Origin: Vibrio sp. D404a
Lineage (GTDB): Bacteria > Pseudomonadota > Gammaproteobacteria > Enterobacterales > Vibrionaceae
Length of the DNA: 64,000 nucleotides
Direction of reading: 5' to 3'
NCBI RefSeq assembly: GCF_030248535.1
Contig: NZ_JAHGAJ010000026.1
Location: 1-64,000 of the forward strand
The notes below the pieces were generated by a model. That model had not been told where the DNA came from. It was given only the letters and a program-made list of their open reading frames with translations, and did not search any database. Positions 26,165 through 35,084 of this stretch are shown here, one piece after another. The stretch's first letter is position 1. Each line of letters begins with the position of its first letter. The position numbers and the translations under genes are program-made.

Positions 26165-26192
26165 TATGACCCGCCAACTTTCATTCAGTTCC
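26165..26192 (-). promoter_or_regulatory. SigmaE-type promoter of the VrrA-like sRNA
   Basis: Minus strand: -35 GGAACTG (26186-26192), a 15-base spacer, and -10 GTCATA (26165-26170). E. coli-type sigmaE promoters read GGAACTT, a 15-16 base spacer and GTCTGA/TCTAA. The expected start lies near 26158-26160, giving G at the 5' end. Confidence 0.7.
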
Positions 26193-26333
26193 GACAAAAT
26201 TTGTTCTTTTTTTCTTAATTTTTAAAACGCCGATAATTCAGCGTGTTATCACACGATTTTATCCACTGGTACGACCAATGGGTGAAAATGTGATGTTGCT
26301 TACTTGTTAAATAAATGTTCTATGGGTATATTT

Positions 26334-26347
26334 CAAACAGTTGTTTA
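26334..26347. promoter_or_regulatory. PsrA-like operator before the TetR gene
   Basis: CAAACAGTTGTTTA is an inverted repeat close to the PsrA consensus (G/C)AAAC-N4-GTTT(G/C), with one mismatch. It lies 16 bases before the ATG of the TetR gene, where binding would block its own expression. Autoregulation is likely but untested. Confidence 0.5.
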
Positions 26348-26362
26348 ATACGAGTGATTGAA

Positions 26363-26992
26363 ATGGCACCAAGAAGTTCGACCAAAGAAAAGATACTGGA
26401 TGTAGCAGAAGGATTGTTTGCAGAGCACGGCTTTAACGACACCTCGTTGCGCACGATTACGAGTAAAGCCAATGTGAATCTTGCATCGGTAAATTATCAC
26501 TTCGGCGATAAAAAGACCTTGGTTCGAGCGGTGATCAATCGCTACTTGGAAGCGTTCATGCCAGCACTTCACGACGCGTTAGTGAACCTCAATCTGAACG
26601 AAACGTACACTATGAGTGACGTATTCGAATCACTGAGATCACCACTGCGCTCCCTGAACGATGTGAGACCAGACGGCACCAGTCGATTTATGTTGCTGAT
26701 TGGACGTGGCTATACCGATGTTCAAGGTCACCTACGTTGGTTTATCACCACTCGTTACAGTGAAGTATTAGGGCTGTTTACGGCATCAGTAATGAAAGCG
26801 AATCCGAGCCTAACGCAAGAACAGTTATTTTGGCGATTGCACTTCACCCTAGGGACTTGTGTTTTCACCATGGCTTCAAGCCAAGCTCTGATGGAAATAT
26901 CAGAAAATGATTACGGAAGAGAGGTCGATGCAAAAGCGGTTGTCGATATCTTGATTCCTTATTTGGCGGCAGGAATGTCGGCGAACGAATAG
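26363..26992 (+). CDS. TetR-family regulator, PsrA-like
   Basis: Encodes 209 residues. The start at 26363 gives MAPRSSTKEKILDVAEGLFAEHGFNDTSLRTITSKANVNLASVNYHFGDKKTLVRAV, a typical TetR N-terminal helix-turn-helix; the longer frame from 26315 is not supported. The C-terminal part is the TetR_C group seen in PsrA-type fatty-acid sensors (MLLIGRGYTDVQGHLRWFITTRYSEVL). fadE follows 54 bases downstream, so it likely controls beta-oxidation in response to acyl-CoA or fatty acid. An inverted repeat resembling its operator overlaps the start. The same regulator next to fadE and an sRNA is seen in V. cholerae. Confidence 0.85.
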   Translation: MAPRSSTKEKILDVAEGLFAEHGFNDTSLRTITSKANVNLASVNYHFGDKKTLVRAVINRYLEAFMPALHDALVNLNLNETYTMSDVFESLRSPLRSLNDVRPDGTSRFMLLIGRGYTDVQGHLRWFITTRYSEVLGLFTASVMKANPSLTQEQLFWRLHFTLGTCVFTMASSQALMEISENDYGREVDAKAVVDILIPYLAAGMSANE

Positions 26993-27046
26993 AACAATAA
27001 GAAGCAAAATTTCACACCAAAAATAGTGAACAAAAGGATCTGAACT

Positions 27047-29329
27047 ATGAGCTCTCTAAGACAAAAATGGGTAAGTGACCCAGCTTTTAAACTCTTCAAA
27101 AAAGTACTGCCGCCACTTTCTAGCACTGAGAAAGAAGCGATGGAAGCCGGTAGTGTTTGGTGGGATGGAGAGCTGTTTTCTGGTAAACCAGATTTCCAAA
27201 AGCTGCATCAATACCCTAAGCCACAATTGACGGCTGAAGAGCAATCGTTCATGGATAATGAGCTAGAAGCTCTGCTTGAAATGCTTGACGACCACAAAAT
27301 TGTGAAAGAAGACCGTGACCTTCCAAAGGAAGTGTGGGACTTCTTAAGAAAAGAACGATTCTTCTCGCTGATTATCTCGAAAGAGTACGGTGGTCGAAAT
27401 TTCTCTTCTCTTGCTAACTCGACAATCGTAACCAAGATTGCGACGCGCAGTATCAGTGCCGCAGTATCAGTAATGGTTCCGAACTCGCTTGGTCCTGGTG
27501 AGCTGCTTTCTCACTATGGTACTCAAGAGCAAAAAGATTACTGGCTACCGCGCTTAGCTGACGGTACTGACATTCCATGTTTCGCTCTAACCGGCCCTGA
27601 AGCGGGTTCTGATGCGGGTGGTATCCCAGATGTGGGTACTGTGTGTATGGGCATGCACGAAGGCAAAGAGACATTGGGTATCCGCCTTAACTGGAATAAG
27701 CGTTACATCACGCTGGCGCCAGTTGCTACGGTACTTGGTCTTGCGTTTAAACTGCACGATCCAGAAAAACTATTGGGCGATAAAGAAGATATCGGCATTA
27801 CCTGTGCGTTGATTCCTGCTGATCATGAAGGCGTCGTGATTGGTGAGCGTCATGACCCACTCGGTCTTGCATTCATGAACGGTCCAACCCGTGGTCATGA
27901 TGTGTTTATCCCGATGGAGTGGCTAATCGGCGGTGCAGATTACGCAGGTAAAGGCTGGCGTATGTTGGTTGAGTGTCTGTCTGCCGGTCGTGGTATCTCA
28001 CTACCAGCACTGGGTACAGCAATGGGTCACCTGACTGCACGTACTACAGGCGCATACGCATACGTTCGTAAGCAATTTGGTATGTCGATTGGTAAGTTTG
28101 AAGGTGTCGCAGAGAGCCTAGGTCGTATCGGTGGTCTAACCTACTTGCTTGAAGCAACACGTACGCTGACCACGACTTCTCTAGACCTAAAAGAGAAACC
28201 GGGCATCGTAACGGCTATCGCGAAATACCACATGACAGAGATGGCGCGTACTATTTTGAACGATTCAATGGATATTCACTCAGGTCGTGCTATTCAAGAT
28301 GGTCCAATGAACTACTTGGCTGCACCTTACCTAGGTATTCCAGTTGCAATCACAGTAGAAGGTGCAAACATCCTGACACGTAACCTGATGATCTTTGGTC
28401 AAGGTGCAACACGTTGTCACCCATACGTACTGAGCGAGATGGAAGCGGCGGCAAATCCAGATGAGAAGCAAGGTGCGAAAGACTTTGATGACTTGTTGTT
28501 CAAGCACATCTCCCACGCAACTAAGAACACGTTTGGCGCATTTGGCGCTGCACTAACAGGCTCTAAGTTCATTAAAGCCGATATGAGCGGTCCAACAAAA
28601 CCATACTACCAAGACCTGACTCGTTTGAGTCGCGCGCTAGCAGTAAGTGCAGACTTTGCGATGCTAACGCTAGGTGGTGAGCTGAAACGTAAAGAGCTAA
28701 TCTCTGCACGTCTAGGTGATGGTCTAAGCTACCTATACATGGCATCTGCTGCGCTTAAGAAGTATGAAGATGAAGGTCGTCAACAAGCTGACCTAGATTA
28801 CTTGCACTACGCAGTACAGCACTGTTTCCATCACGCGGCTAAGTCGCTACAGGAAGCTTACCGTAACTTCCCTAACAAGGTAGTGGGTAAGGTTCTGAAA
28901 GGGCTAATCTTCCCAGTGGGCAACCACTTCGAGAAGCCTAGCGATACGCTAACAGTGAAACTTGCAGAAAGTCTAATGACTCCGGGAGCGCACCGTGAGC
29001 GCCTAACGCACCTTTGCTACATTGGCCAAGACGAAGATGACAGCGTTGGTCTAATGGAAAATGCGTTTGTGGCAATGTATGACATCAAACCACTAGAGCG
29101 TAAGATTTTCAAAGCAGTGAAAGCAGGTAAAGTTGACCGTAAAGGTCTTTTGGCTGACCGTCTAGCGCAAGCACTGGCAGCAGACGTACTGACACAAGCT
29201 GAAGTTGACCAAATCTTGGCAGCAGACAAACTGCGCTACGCTGCCATTCAAGTTGACCACTTTAGCCACGACTATAGTGAAACTTTGACGCGAAAAGAGC
29301 TGAAACCTAAGCTAAATAGCGTTGCTTGA
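27047..29329 (+). CDS. fadE: Acyl-CoA dehydrogenase FadE
   Basis: Encodes 760 residues, close to E. coli FadE (814) and much longer than ordinary acyl-CoA dehydrogenases because of its extended C-terminal domain. FAD and substrate site motifs include FALTGPEAGSDAGG near 183-197 and RGISLPALGTAMGHLTARTTGAYAYVRKQFGMSIGKFEG. It carries out the first beta-oxidation step, making trans-2-enoyl-CoA. AAAAGGA lies upstream of the ATG. The preceding PsrA-like gene probably shares its transcript; a terminator follows at 29343. Confidence 0.95.
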   Translation: MSSLRQKWVSDPAFKLFKKVLPPLSSTEKEAMEAGSVWWDGELFSGKPDFQKLHQYPKPQLTAEEQSFMDNELEALLEMLDDHKIVKEDRDLPKEVWDFLRKERFFSLIISKEYGGRNFSSLANSTIVTKIATRSISAAVSVMVPNSLGPGELLSHYGTQEQKDYWLPRLADGTDIPCFALTGPEAGSDAGGIPDVGTVCMGMHEGKETLGIRLNWNKRYITLAPVATVLGLAFKLHDPEKLLGDKEDIGITCALIPADHEGVVIGERHDPLGLAFMNGPTRGHDVFIPMEWLIGGADYAGKGWRMLVECLSAGRGISLPALGTAMGHLTARTTGAYAYVRKQFGMSIGKFEGVAESLGRIGGLTYLLEATRTLTTTSLDLKEKPGIVTAIAKYHMTEMARTILNDSMDIHSGRAIQDGPMNYLAAPYLGIPVAITVEGANILTRNLMIFGQGATRCHPYVLSEMEAAANPDEKQGAKDFDDLLFKHISHATKNTFGAFGAALTGSKFIKADMSGPTKPYYQDLTRLSRALAVSADFAMLTLGGELKRKELISARLGDGLSYLYMASAALKKYEDEGRQQADLDYLHYAVQHCFHHAAKSLQEAYRNFPNKVVGKVLKGLIFPVGNHFEKPSDTLTVKLAESLMTPGAHRERLTHLCYIGQDEDDSVGLMENAFVAMYDIKPLERKIFKAVKAGKVDRKGLLADRLAQALAADVLTQAEVDQILAADKLRYAAIQVDHFSHDYSETLTRKELKPKLNSVA

Positions 29330-29342
29330 TAGAAATATCATC

Positions 29343-29371
29343 AAAAGGCACCTTTCGAGGTGCCTTTTTTG
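29343..29371 (+). terminator. Terminator of fadE
   Basis: AAAGGCACCT, loop TTCG, AGGTGCCTTT followed by Ts, just after the fadE stop codon. Confidence 0.9.
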
Positions 29372-29538
29372 TATTTGTACATCACTAAACCAGAACTTTG
29401 CTAGAATTTTGAACAAATGTCTGCAAATACAACCCGAGTGCTCCAACCACTTGCATTTTAGCCACATTTTTGAAGAAATTAGATGCCATTTGTAGACGAA
29501 ACTTTTATCCTAACAGGGATTTTTTAAGGAAGTTGAAT

Positions 29539-30741
29539 ATGATCATCAAACCTCGAATTCGCGGATTCATCTGTACTACAACACACCCAGTTGGTTGTGA
29601 AGCTAACGTAAAAGAACAAATCGCTTACACCAAAGCTCAAGGCCCAATTGCAAATGCACCAAAACGTGTACTTGTTGTGGGTTCTTCAAGTGGCTATGGC
29701 TTGTCTTCTCGTATCGCAGCTGCATTTGGTGGCGGCGCTTCAACTATCGGTGTTTTCTTCGAAAAAGCTGGTACTGAGAAAAAGCCGGGCACAGCTGGCT
29801 ACTACAACTCAGCAGCATTCGACAAGCTAGCAAAAGAAGAAGGCCTGTATTCAAAGAGCCTAAATGGCGACGCTTTCTCTAACGAAGCTAAGCAAAAGAC
29901 AATTGACCTAATCAAAGAAGACCTTGGTCAAGTTGACATGGTGGTTTACTCTCTGGCTTCTCCAGTACGTAAAATGCCTGAGACTGGCGAAGTTGTTCGT
30001 TCTTCTCTTAAGCCTATCGGTGAGACTTACACTTCAACAGCAGTTGATACAAACAAAGACACGATCATTGAAGCAAGCGTTGAGCCTGCAACAGAAGAAG
30101 AGATCAAAGATACAGTAACCGTAATGGGCGGTGAAGACTGGGAACTTTGGATCAACGCGCTTTCTGAAGCTGGTGTTCTTGCTGATGGCTGTAAAACAGT
30201 TGCATACAGCTACATTGGTACTGAGCTAACTTGGCCAATCTACTGGGATGGCGCGCTAGGTAAAGCTAAGATGGACCTAGACCGCGCTGCAGCGGCTCTT
30301 AACGAGAAACTAGGTCAAACTGGCGGCACTGCGAACGTTGCTGTTCTTAAGTCTGTTGTGACTCAAGCAAGTTCAGCAATTCCAGTAATGCCACTGTACA
30401 TCGCAATGGTATTCAAGAAGATGCGTGAAGAAGGCGTACACGAAGGTTGTATGGAACAGATCTTCCGCATGTTCAGCCAACGTCTATACAAAGAAGACGG
30501 CAGCGCAGCAGAAGTGGATGACAAGAACCGTCTACGTCTAGATGACTGGGAACTTCGTGAAGATATCCAAGAACACTGCCGTAACCTATGGCCACAAATC
30601 ACGACTGAAAACCTAAAAGAACTGACTGACTACGTAGAGTACAAAGAAGAGTTCTTGAAGCTGTTTGGTTTCGGCGTTGAAGGCGTAGACTACGATGCAG
30701 ACGTTAACCCAGCTGTTGAGTTTGATGTAGTAGACATCTAA
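29539..30741 (+). CDS. fabV: Enoyl-ACP reductase FabV
   Basis: Encodes 400 residues. The start at 29539 follows AAGGA; the longer frame from 29470 is not supported. N-terminal MIIKPRIRGFICTTTHPVGCEANV and the Rossmann part GSSSGYGLSSRIAAAFGGGA are typical. The catalytic Tyr-X8-Lys motif is present (YWDGALGKAK near 235-244). FabV is an NADH-dependent trans-2-enoyl-ACP reductase first described in V. cholerae, much less sensitive to triclosan than FabI. It performs the last step of each fatty acid elongation cycle. Confidence 0.97.
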   Translation: MIIKPRIRGFICTTTHPVGCEANVKEQIAYTKAQGPIANAPKRVLVVGSSSGYGLSSRIAAAFGGGASTIGVFFEKAGTEKKPGTAGYYNSAAFDKLAKEEGLYSKSLNGDAFSNEAKQKTIDLIKEDLGQVDMVVYSLASPVRKMPETGEVVRSSLKPIGETYTSTAVDTNKDTIIEASVEPATEEEIKDTVTVMGGEDWELWINALSEAGVLADGCKTVAYSYIGTELTWPIYWDGALGKAKMDLDRAAAALNEKLGQTGGTANVAVLKSVVTQASSAIPVMPLYIAMVFKKMREEGVHEGCMEQIFRMFSQRLYKEDGSAAEVDDKNRLRLDDWELREDIQEHCRNLWPQITTENLKELTDYVEYKEEFLKLFGFGVEGVDYDADVNPAVEFDVVDI

Positions 30742-30765
30742 TTCTAATTGCTTGGTTTAAATACG

Positions 30766-30794
30766 AAAGAGGTGCTCATTGAGTGCCTCTTTTT
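30766..30794 (+). terminator. Terminator of fabV
   Basis: AAAGAGG(T)GCTC, loop ATT, GAG(T)GCCTCTTT and then Ts. The 42-43 bp repeat begins about twenty bases beyond. Confidence 0.85.
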
Positions 30795-30804
30795 TATTGG
30801 GGCA

Positions 30805-30995
30805 GATTAAAGAGCAGATGAGGGATGCGAGTGCCGAGATACGAAGAGATTAAGAGCGGACACGGGATTCGAGTAGCGAGATACGAAGGGAGTTGAGAGC
30901 AGATACGAGTGACGAGATTCGAGATACGAAGGGAATTAAGGGCGGATACGAGATACGAGTTTCGAGATGAGAAAAGATAGAAGAGCGGGTACGAC
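30805..30995. repeat. Second copy of the 42-43 bp repeat (about 4 units)
   Basis: Units begin at the GCAGA/GCGGA word at 30814, 30856, 30899 and 30942, with a partial fifth at 30985 (spacing 42, 43, 43, 43). Shared words are GGGATGCGAG or GGGATTCGAG, GCCGAGATACGAAG or AGCGAGATACGAAG, and AGATTAAGAGCGGA. They are the reverse complement of the units at 12307-12775. The copy lies between fabV and the YbjL-like gene, which converge. Confidence 0.9.
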
Positions 30996-31071
30996 AAGAT
31001 TTGGAGCAATAAAAAATGCACTAACCCAAAGCTGAATTAGTGCATTAGAAAAATCTGAACCAATCTAGTCG

Positions 31072-32754
31072 TTAGCTGATAATGATGATGAAAGTACCGG
31101 CTAGGGTCATCAATATGTTGGCTATCGCGTATGTACCTGCGTAACCCAGTGCAGGAATCGTAGAACGTGCGTGGTCGTTTACTATGTCCATTGCAGGTGC
31201 GCAGGTTCTTGCGCCGATGATGGCTCCAAACAGCAGTGCACGGTTCATCTTGAGGATATAAGCGCCCACAAGATAAGCGAAGATAACAGGCAGCACACTG
31301 ACTATGAGAGCGATGCCTATGACTTGCGGACCTACCTGAGTTAAGTGCTCAAATATCTTGCCACCGGCACTCAAGCCGATGCCGACCATGAAGAACATCA
31401 AACCAAGGTCTTTGACCATGTTCAGAGCCCCTTGAGGCACGTAGCCAAAGGTTGGGTGGTTTGCTCGCAAGAAGCCGAGCATGATGCCCGAAAGCAGTAG
31501 GCCAACCGCATTACCAAGACCAAACGACACTTGGCCGAAAGTCATGGTGATCAAACCAAACAGAATGCCCAGAATGAAGAAGCTGCAGAATGCCATTAGG
31601 TCAGCCATTTGGCTGTGAATCGAGATGAAACCGATTTTCTCAGCTAGGCCATGAACACGGCTCTTCTCACCACTCACTTGAAGCACATCACCTTTCGCCA
31701 AGACGATGTTCAAATCCATCGGCATTTCAATCTGTGCACGTACTACACGGTTCAAGAAACAGCCATACTCAGAGAGATTAAGGTCTGAAAGACGCTTACC
31801 TGCAATACTGTCGCTTTTTACGACGATCTCTTCTTCTACGATACGCAAGTCGAGAAGGTTACGGTCGAATACCTCTTTACCGTTTCTAAAGCTTGGATCA
31901 AGACGCGCGTGACTGTCTGGGAAGCCAACTAGCGCGATCTCATCGCCTTCTTGCAGAATCGCGTCACCATCCGGGTGGGCAAGAATGCCATTACGACGAA
32001 TACGTTCAATATAACAACCTGTTTGGCGGTAGATACCCAGCTCACGTAGGTTCTTACCATCTGTCCAGTCGATCAGCTCTTGTCCAACGCGGTAAGCACG
32101 GATAATAGGCAGATACACCTTACGCTGCCCCGATGCACCCAAGCCACGCTCTTGCGCGATTTGCTCAGCAGAGTCATGAAGGTTTACCTTTTGCAGCTTA
32201 GGAATCAGTCGAGCAAACATAATCATACTAATAAGGCCGACTAAGTAAGCCATCGCGTAGCCGACAGACAAGTTTTCGATGACCAGACCGATATCCATGT
32301 TACGTGGTACTTCTGCAAGCCCTGAGTTGAGGGCATCTTGCGCACCTACCAGAATCGGTGTTGCTGTTAACGCTCCCGCCATCATGCCGGCTGATAGACC
32401 AAAGCCTAAACCTAGGTACTCGCTACTGAAGTAGGTGAGGGCGAGCGCCGTTGAGAGCACCACTAAACTCAAGATAAGGTAATGCTTACCGTCTCTAAAG
32501 AAGATACCAAAGAAGTTTGGTCCTGCCTCAATACCCACACAGTAGATGAACAGCATGAAACCGATAGTGAGTGCTTCTGCGTTGAATGAGAAGCCAAGGT
32601 GACCCATTACGAGTGAGGTGATTAAGACACCAATAGAGTTACCTAGTTGAAGATTTCCAAAGCGGATTTTACCAATGGCAAGGCCAATCGCTAATACGAC
32701 AAAAATGAGAAGAATAGGGTTTTGCTCAAGCAAAAGTACAACGTCGATATTCAC
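31072..32754 (-). CDS. ybjL: AspT/YidE/YbjL family transporter
   Basis: Encodes 560 residues, near the 561 of E. coli YbjL. It has five or six N-terminal helices (LIFVVLAIGLAIGKIRFGNLQLGNSIGVLITSLVMG), two central RCK_C/TrkA-C-like domains (about 200-370; for example EGDEIALVGFPDSHARLD, KGDVLQVSG), and C-terminal helices with the duplicated AspT core. AspT exchanges aspartate for alanine, but for YbjL the substrate is less clear. Translation begins at GTG 32754. It lies near grxA as in E. coli (grxA-ybjM-ybjL), with a terminator between. Confidence 0.88.
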   Translation of the reverse strand: MNIDVVLLLEQNPILLIFVVLAIGLAIGKIRFGNLQLGNSIGVLITSLVMGHLGFSFNAEALTIGFMLFIYCVGIEAGPNFFGIFFRDGKHYLILSLVVLSTALALTYFSSEYLGLGFGLSAGMMAGALTATPILVGAQDALNSGLAEVPRNMDIGLVIENLSVGYAMAYLVGLISMIMFARLIPKLQKVNLHDSAEQIAQERGLGASGQRKVYLPIIRAYRVGQELIDWTDGKNLRELGIYRQTGCYIERIRRNGILAHPDGDAILQEGDEIALVGFPDSHARLDPSFRNGKEVFDRNLLDLRIVEEEIVVKSDSIAGKRLSDLNLSEYGCFLNRVVRAQIEMPMDLNIVLAKGDVLQVSGEKSRVHGLAEKIGFISIHSQMADLMAFCSFFILGILFGLITMTFGQVSFGLGNAVGLLLSGIMLGFLRANHPTFGYVPQGALNMVKDLGLMFFMVGIGLSAGGKIFEHLTQVGPQVIGIALIVSVLPVIFAYLVGAYILKMNRALLFGAIIGARTCAPAMDIVNDHARSTIPALGYAGTYAIANILMTLAGTFIIIIS

Positions 32755-32890
32755 AGCAGCAGCTCAATATAAGGCGTGAAACATAAGGTAGTGTAGAGAT
32801 GTGAATTGTATCTAATTATAAATAAATTATAAGCGCTAATTTACTATTTTACTTGAAATTCACGTGATTCATTTTTGTTCTATCCATTAA

Positions 32891-32919
32891 AAAAGCTCAC
32901 GCGAGTGGCGTGAGCTTTT
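32891..32919 (-). terminator. Terminator of grxA
   Basis: AAAAGCTCACGC, loop GAGTG, GCGTGAGCTTTT. The A run on the left gives the U tract on the minus strand after grxA. It also insulates the YbjL-like promoter. Confidence 0.85.
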
Positions 32920-32989
32920 AAATCGAGATTTGTCTCTGATTTTACAGGCGTTTGCTATTGGCTATCGCTCTGTTTATATCGGTTTTCGA

Positions 32990-33253
32990 TTAATCGAAAA
33001 GACCTAGGTTCTCTTTTGCGTATGCTTCAAACTCTGTGCAACCGCCGATGTGATCTTGGTCGATGAAGATTTGTGGCACAGTTTCAACTGGCTTACCTAC
33101 TGTTTTCTCTAGGTCAGCTTTGCTGATGCCTTCAGCGTGAATGTCAACATAACGGTAGTTGAAATCATCGCGCTTAGCTTTAAGAGTCTCAGCGTGCTCT
33201 TTAGCACGAACACAGAATGGACAAGCAGGGCGACCAAAGATTACTACAAACAT
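32990..33253 (-). CDS. grxA: Glutaredoxin 1
   Basis: Encodes 87 residues, with MFVVIFGRPACPFCVRAKEHAETL and the CPFC active site at 11-14 (CPYC in E. coli). The glutathione-binding TVPQIFIDQDHIGGCTEF follows. It is very close to E. coli Grx1, with matching DFNYRYVDIHAEGISK and KPVETVPQIF. It reduces disulphides in ribonucleotide reductase and OxyR with electrons from glutathione. In E. coli OxyR activates it, and an OxyR-like half-site lies upstream here at 33393. Confidence 0.96.
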   Translation of the reverse strand: MFVVIFGRPACPFCVRAKEHAETLKAKRDDFNYRYVDIHAEGISKADLEKTVGKPVETVPQIFIDQDHIGGCTEFEAYAKENLGLFD

Positions 33254-33705
33254 TTCATTTCTCCTAAATACGGGATGAGGCTCGTTAACCTATTATTGTT
33301 AACTATTCTTAAACGAATACGACTCAAAATTCTTAAGACCAACTATGCCTTAATGACATAGGGAAATAAAGATGGAATTGCCTGTTAATGCAATAGGTTT
33401 TGCCTATCAGCTTAAATAGTATTCATTCACCTGTTGGCTTTCATAAAATGCCCTCGCGCACAGCAAGGAGATAGGGCACAGAATGTGAATTAGCGCTAAG
33501 AATCTGACTTTGAGCTTCTTTTAATGCGACAAGTTGCACCGAGTCAAAAAAATTCGATTCAGTTACAGGCATCTTGTAGTTAGATGAGTCAGGCAGTTAG
33601 GTGATTCAGACCGCATTTGAATTTATCCACTGATTTATATCGTTTTAGCAAACCACAGCAACCAAGAGTTCGTAGTATTGTTTGGTCATAGGCGCAGGAG
33701 GCACC
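33254..33705. other. Divergent intergenic region between grxA and the alcohol dehydrogenase
   Basis: 452 AT-rich bases with an OxyR-like site at 33393-33407. The rest holds promoters of the two genes; no gene or repeat is evident. Confidence 0.55.
33393..33407. promoter_or_regulatory. OxyR-like binding half-site
   Basis: ATAGGTTTTGCCTAT matches the OxyR half-site ATAGNTNNNANCTAT except for G at one position and is an interrupted palindrome. Full OxyR sites have two such elements spaced by seven bases; the neighbours here (GATGG.. left, AATAG.. right) are weak. It lies 140 bases upstream of grxA, an OxyR target in E. coli. Confidence 0.4.
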
Positions 33706-34986
33706 ATGTTTCAATTTATGACATCTACAAAGATCATCTTTGGTGAAGGAGCATTACAGTCTTCACTGTCTCAGTTTAACCAGTATGGCTACAGTGTCTT
33801 ACTGGTGACGGGGAGTAATTTAGACAGAACCACGATCGTGACCGAATATCTCGATTCGCAAAGTATGCGTTATCAACACATCGCTGTATCCGGTGAGCCC
33901 AATATTAAGATGGTTGAAGAGGCTGCGACTTCGGCCCGACGTTTTAAACCCGATATGGTGATAGCGATGGGTGGCGGCAGTGCCATTGATATGGGGAAAG
34001 CGTTGGCTGCGATTTTACCCAACCAAGGTAATGTCTATGACTATGTAGAAGTCGTAGGGCGTAACGTGCCACTCAAGGCCAAACCACTGCCTTTCATTGC
34101 CATTCCGACCACAGCCAGTACAGGCGCTGAGGTCACTAAAAATGCGGTGCTCAAATCGGGACAAGATCAGGTCAAAATCAGCCTGCGCAGTCCAGACATG
34201 CTGGCCGATGTTGCCATTGTCGACCCAACGCTGACCTATGGCACTAATCTTTACCTCTCGGGTCGTGGCGCGATGGATGCGTTTACCCATTTGATGGAAG
34301 CCTACGTTTGTGGTGACCCAAACCCATTAACCGATATGATCTGTGAAGAGGGTTTACGAAAGCTGAGTGCTTCGGTGGTGAAGGCGTGTGTGGAAGATCA
34401 ACCAGAGGCCCGTTCTGATTTGGCTTTTGCTTCCATGCTAGGTGGTATGGCGATTACAAATGCCAAGCTTGGCGCTGCGCATGGTTTAGCGTCTGCACTT
34501 GGCGGGAAAATCCATGCCCCGCACAGTATTATTACCGCGCGTTTAGCCCCGCTAGTAATGTTAGAGAACATTGAGGTGGCAAGAGAGCAAGGCAGGGAAG
34601 ATATCTTAACTCGCTATCAGCGTATCGCAGCGATAGTCACAGGGGATAATAACGCGATTGAGGAGCAGTCGGTCTCTTGGTTGTCTGAATTGTTAGAGAC
34701 ACTTGAAATACCGAGCCTGTTGCATTTCGGCGTGTGTAAAACCCCATTTGCTGATGTCGCAGAGGATGCGATGAAGTCAGTTGCAATTAAAGGCAACCCG
34801 CTACCGCTCAATAAAGCGCGCTTGGTCCATATCTTGGAAAAAGTGTGCCGTGATTGCAGTTGCGATCCGGTTCAGCATCAGCATAAAACGCATAGTGAAG
34901 GGGCTAAGGAATCAAGCTTTACCATTATTAACTCATACGCCTCAGAAAACAGTGTTGTTGAGAAGGGCAATAGCTGGACGATCTAA
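33706..34986 (+). CDS. Iron-containing alcohol dehydrogenase
   Basis: Encodes 426 residues. The start at 33706 follows AGGAGG (33696-33701); an upstream TTG at 33682 is unlikely. Group III features are visible: NAD loop MGGGSAIDMGKALAAI, AIPTTASTGAEVTKNAVLK, metal-binding DAFTHLMEAYV, and AAHGLASALGGKIHAPHS for the remaining two histidines. It reduces or oxidises aldehydes/alcohols with NAD(P)H; substrate unknown. The C-terminal 40 residues (CDCSCDPVQHQHKTH-like) are longer than usual for the family and may be a tail unique to this group. Confidence 0.88.
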   Translation: MFQFMTSTKIIFGEGALQSSLSQFNQYGYSVLLVTGSNLDRTTIVTEYLDSQSMRYQHIAVSGEPNIKMVEEAATSARRFKPDMVIAMGGGSAIDMGKALAAILPNQGNVYDYVEVVGRNVPLKAKPLPFIAIPTTASTGAEVTKNAVLKSGQDQVKISLRSPDMLADVAIVDPTLTYGTNLYLSGRGAMDAFTHLMEAYVCGDPNPLTDMICEEGLRKLSASVVKACVEDQPEARSDLAFASMLGGMAITNAKLGAAHGLASALGGKIHAPHSIITARLAPLVMLENIEVAREQGREDILTRYQRIAAIVTGDNNAIEEQSVSWLSELLETLEIPSLLHFGVCKTPFADVAEDAMKSVAIKGNPLPLNKARLVHILEKVCRDCSCDPVQHQHKTHSEGAKESSFTIINSYASENSVVEKGNSWTI

Positions 34987-35037
34987 GCTTCAATCAGAGG
35001 CGTTAAGGATGAGCCATCACTTGGAAAAAGCACAAAA

Positions 35038-35067
35038 CAAAAATGGAGCCAATTGGCTCCATTTTTT
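35038..35067. terminator. Bidirectional terminator
   Basis: AAAATGGAGCC, loop AATT, GGCTCCATTTT with T and A runs on both sides, between the converging alcohol dehydrogenase and hexR genes. Confidence 0.9.
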
Positions 35068-35084
35068 AATGATTATGTACAGCA

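Larger units (their letters stand above)
25702..26362. other. Intergenic region holding a VrrA-like sRNA
   Basis: 660 bases lie between the TolC-like gene (minus) and the TetR gene (plus). The right half holds the sRNA and its promoter. The left half (25702-26028) should contain the TolC-like promoter. I saw no further gene. Confidence 0.6.
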
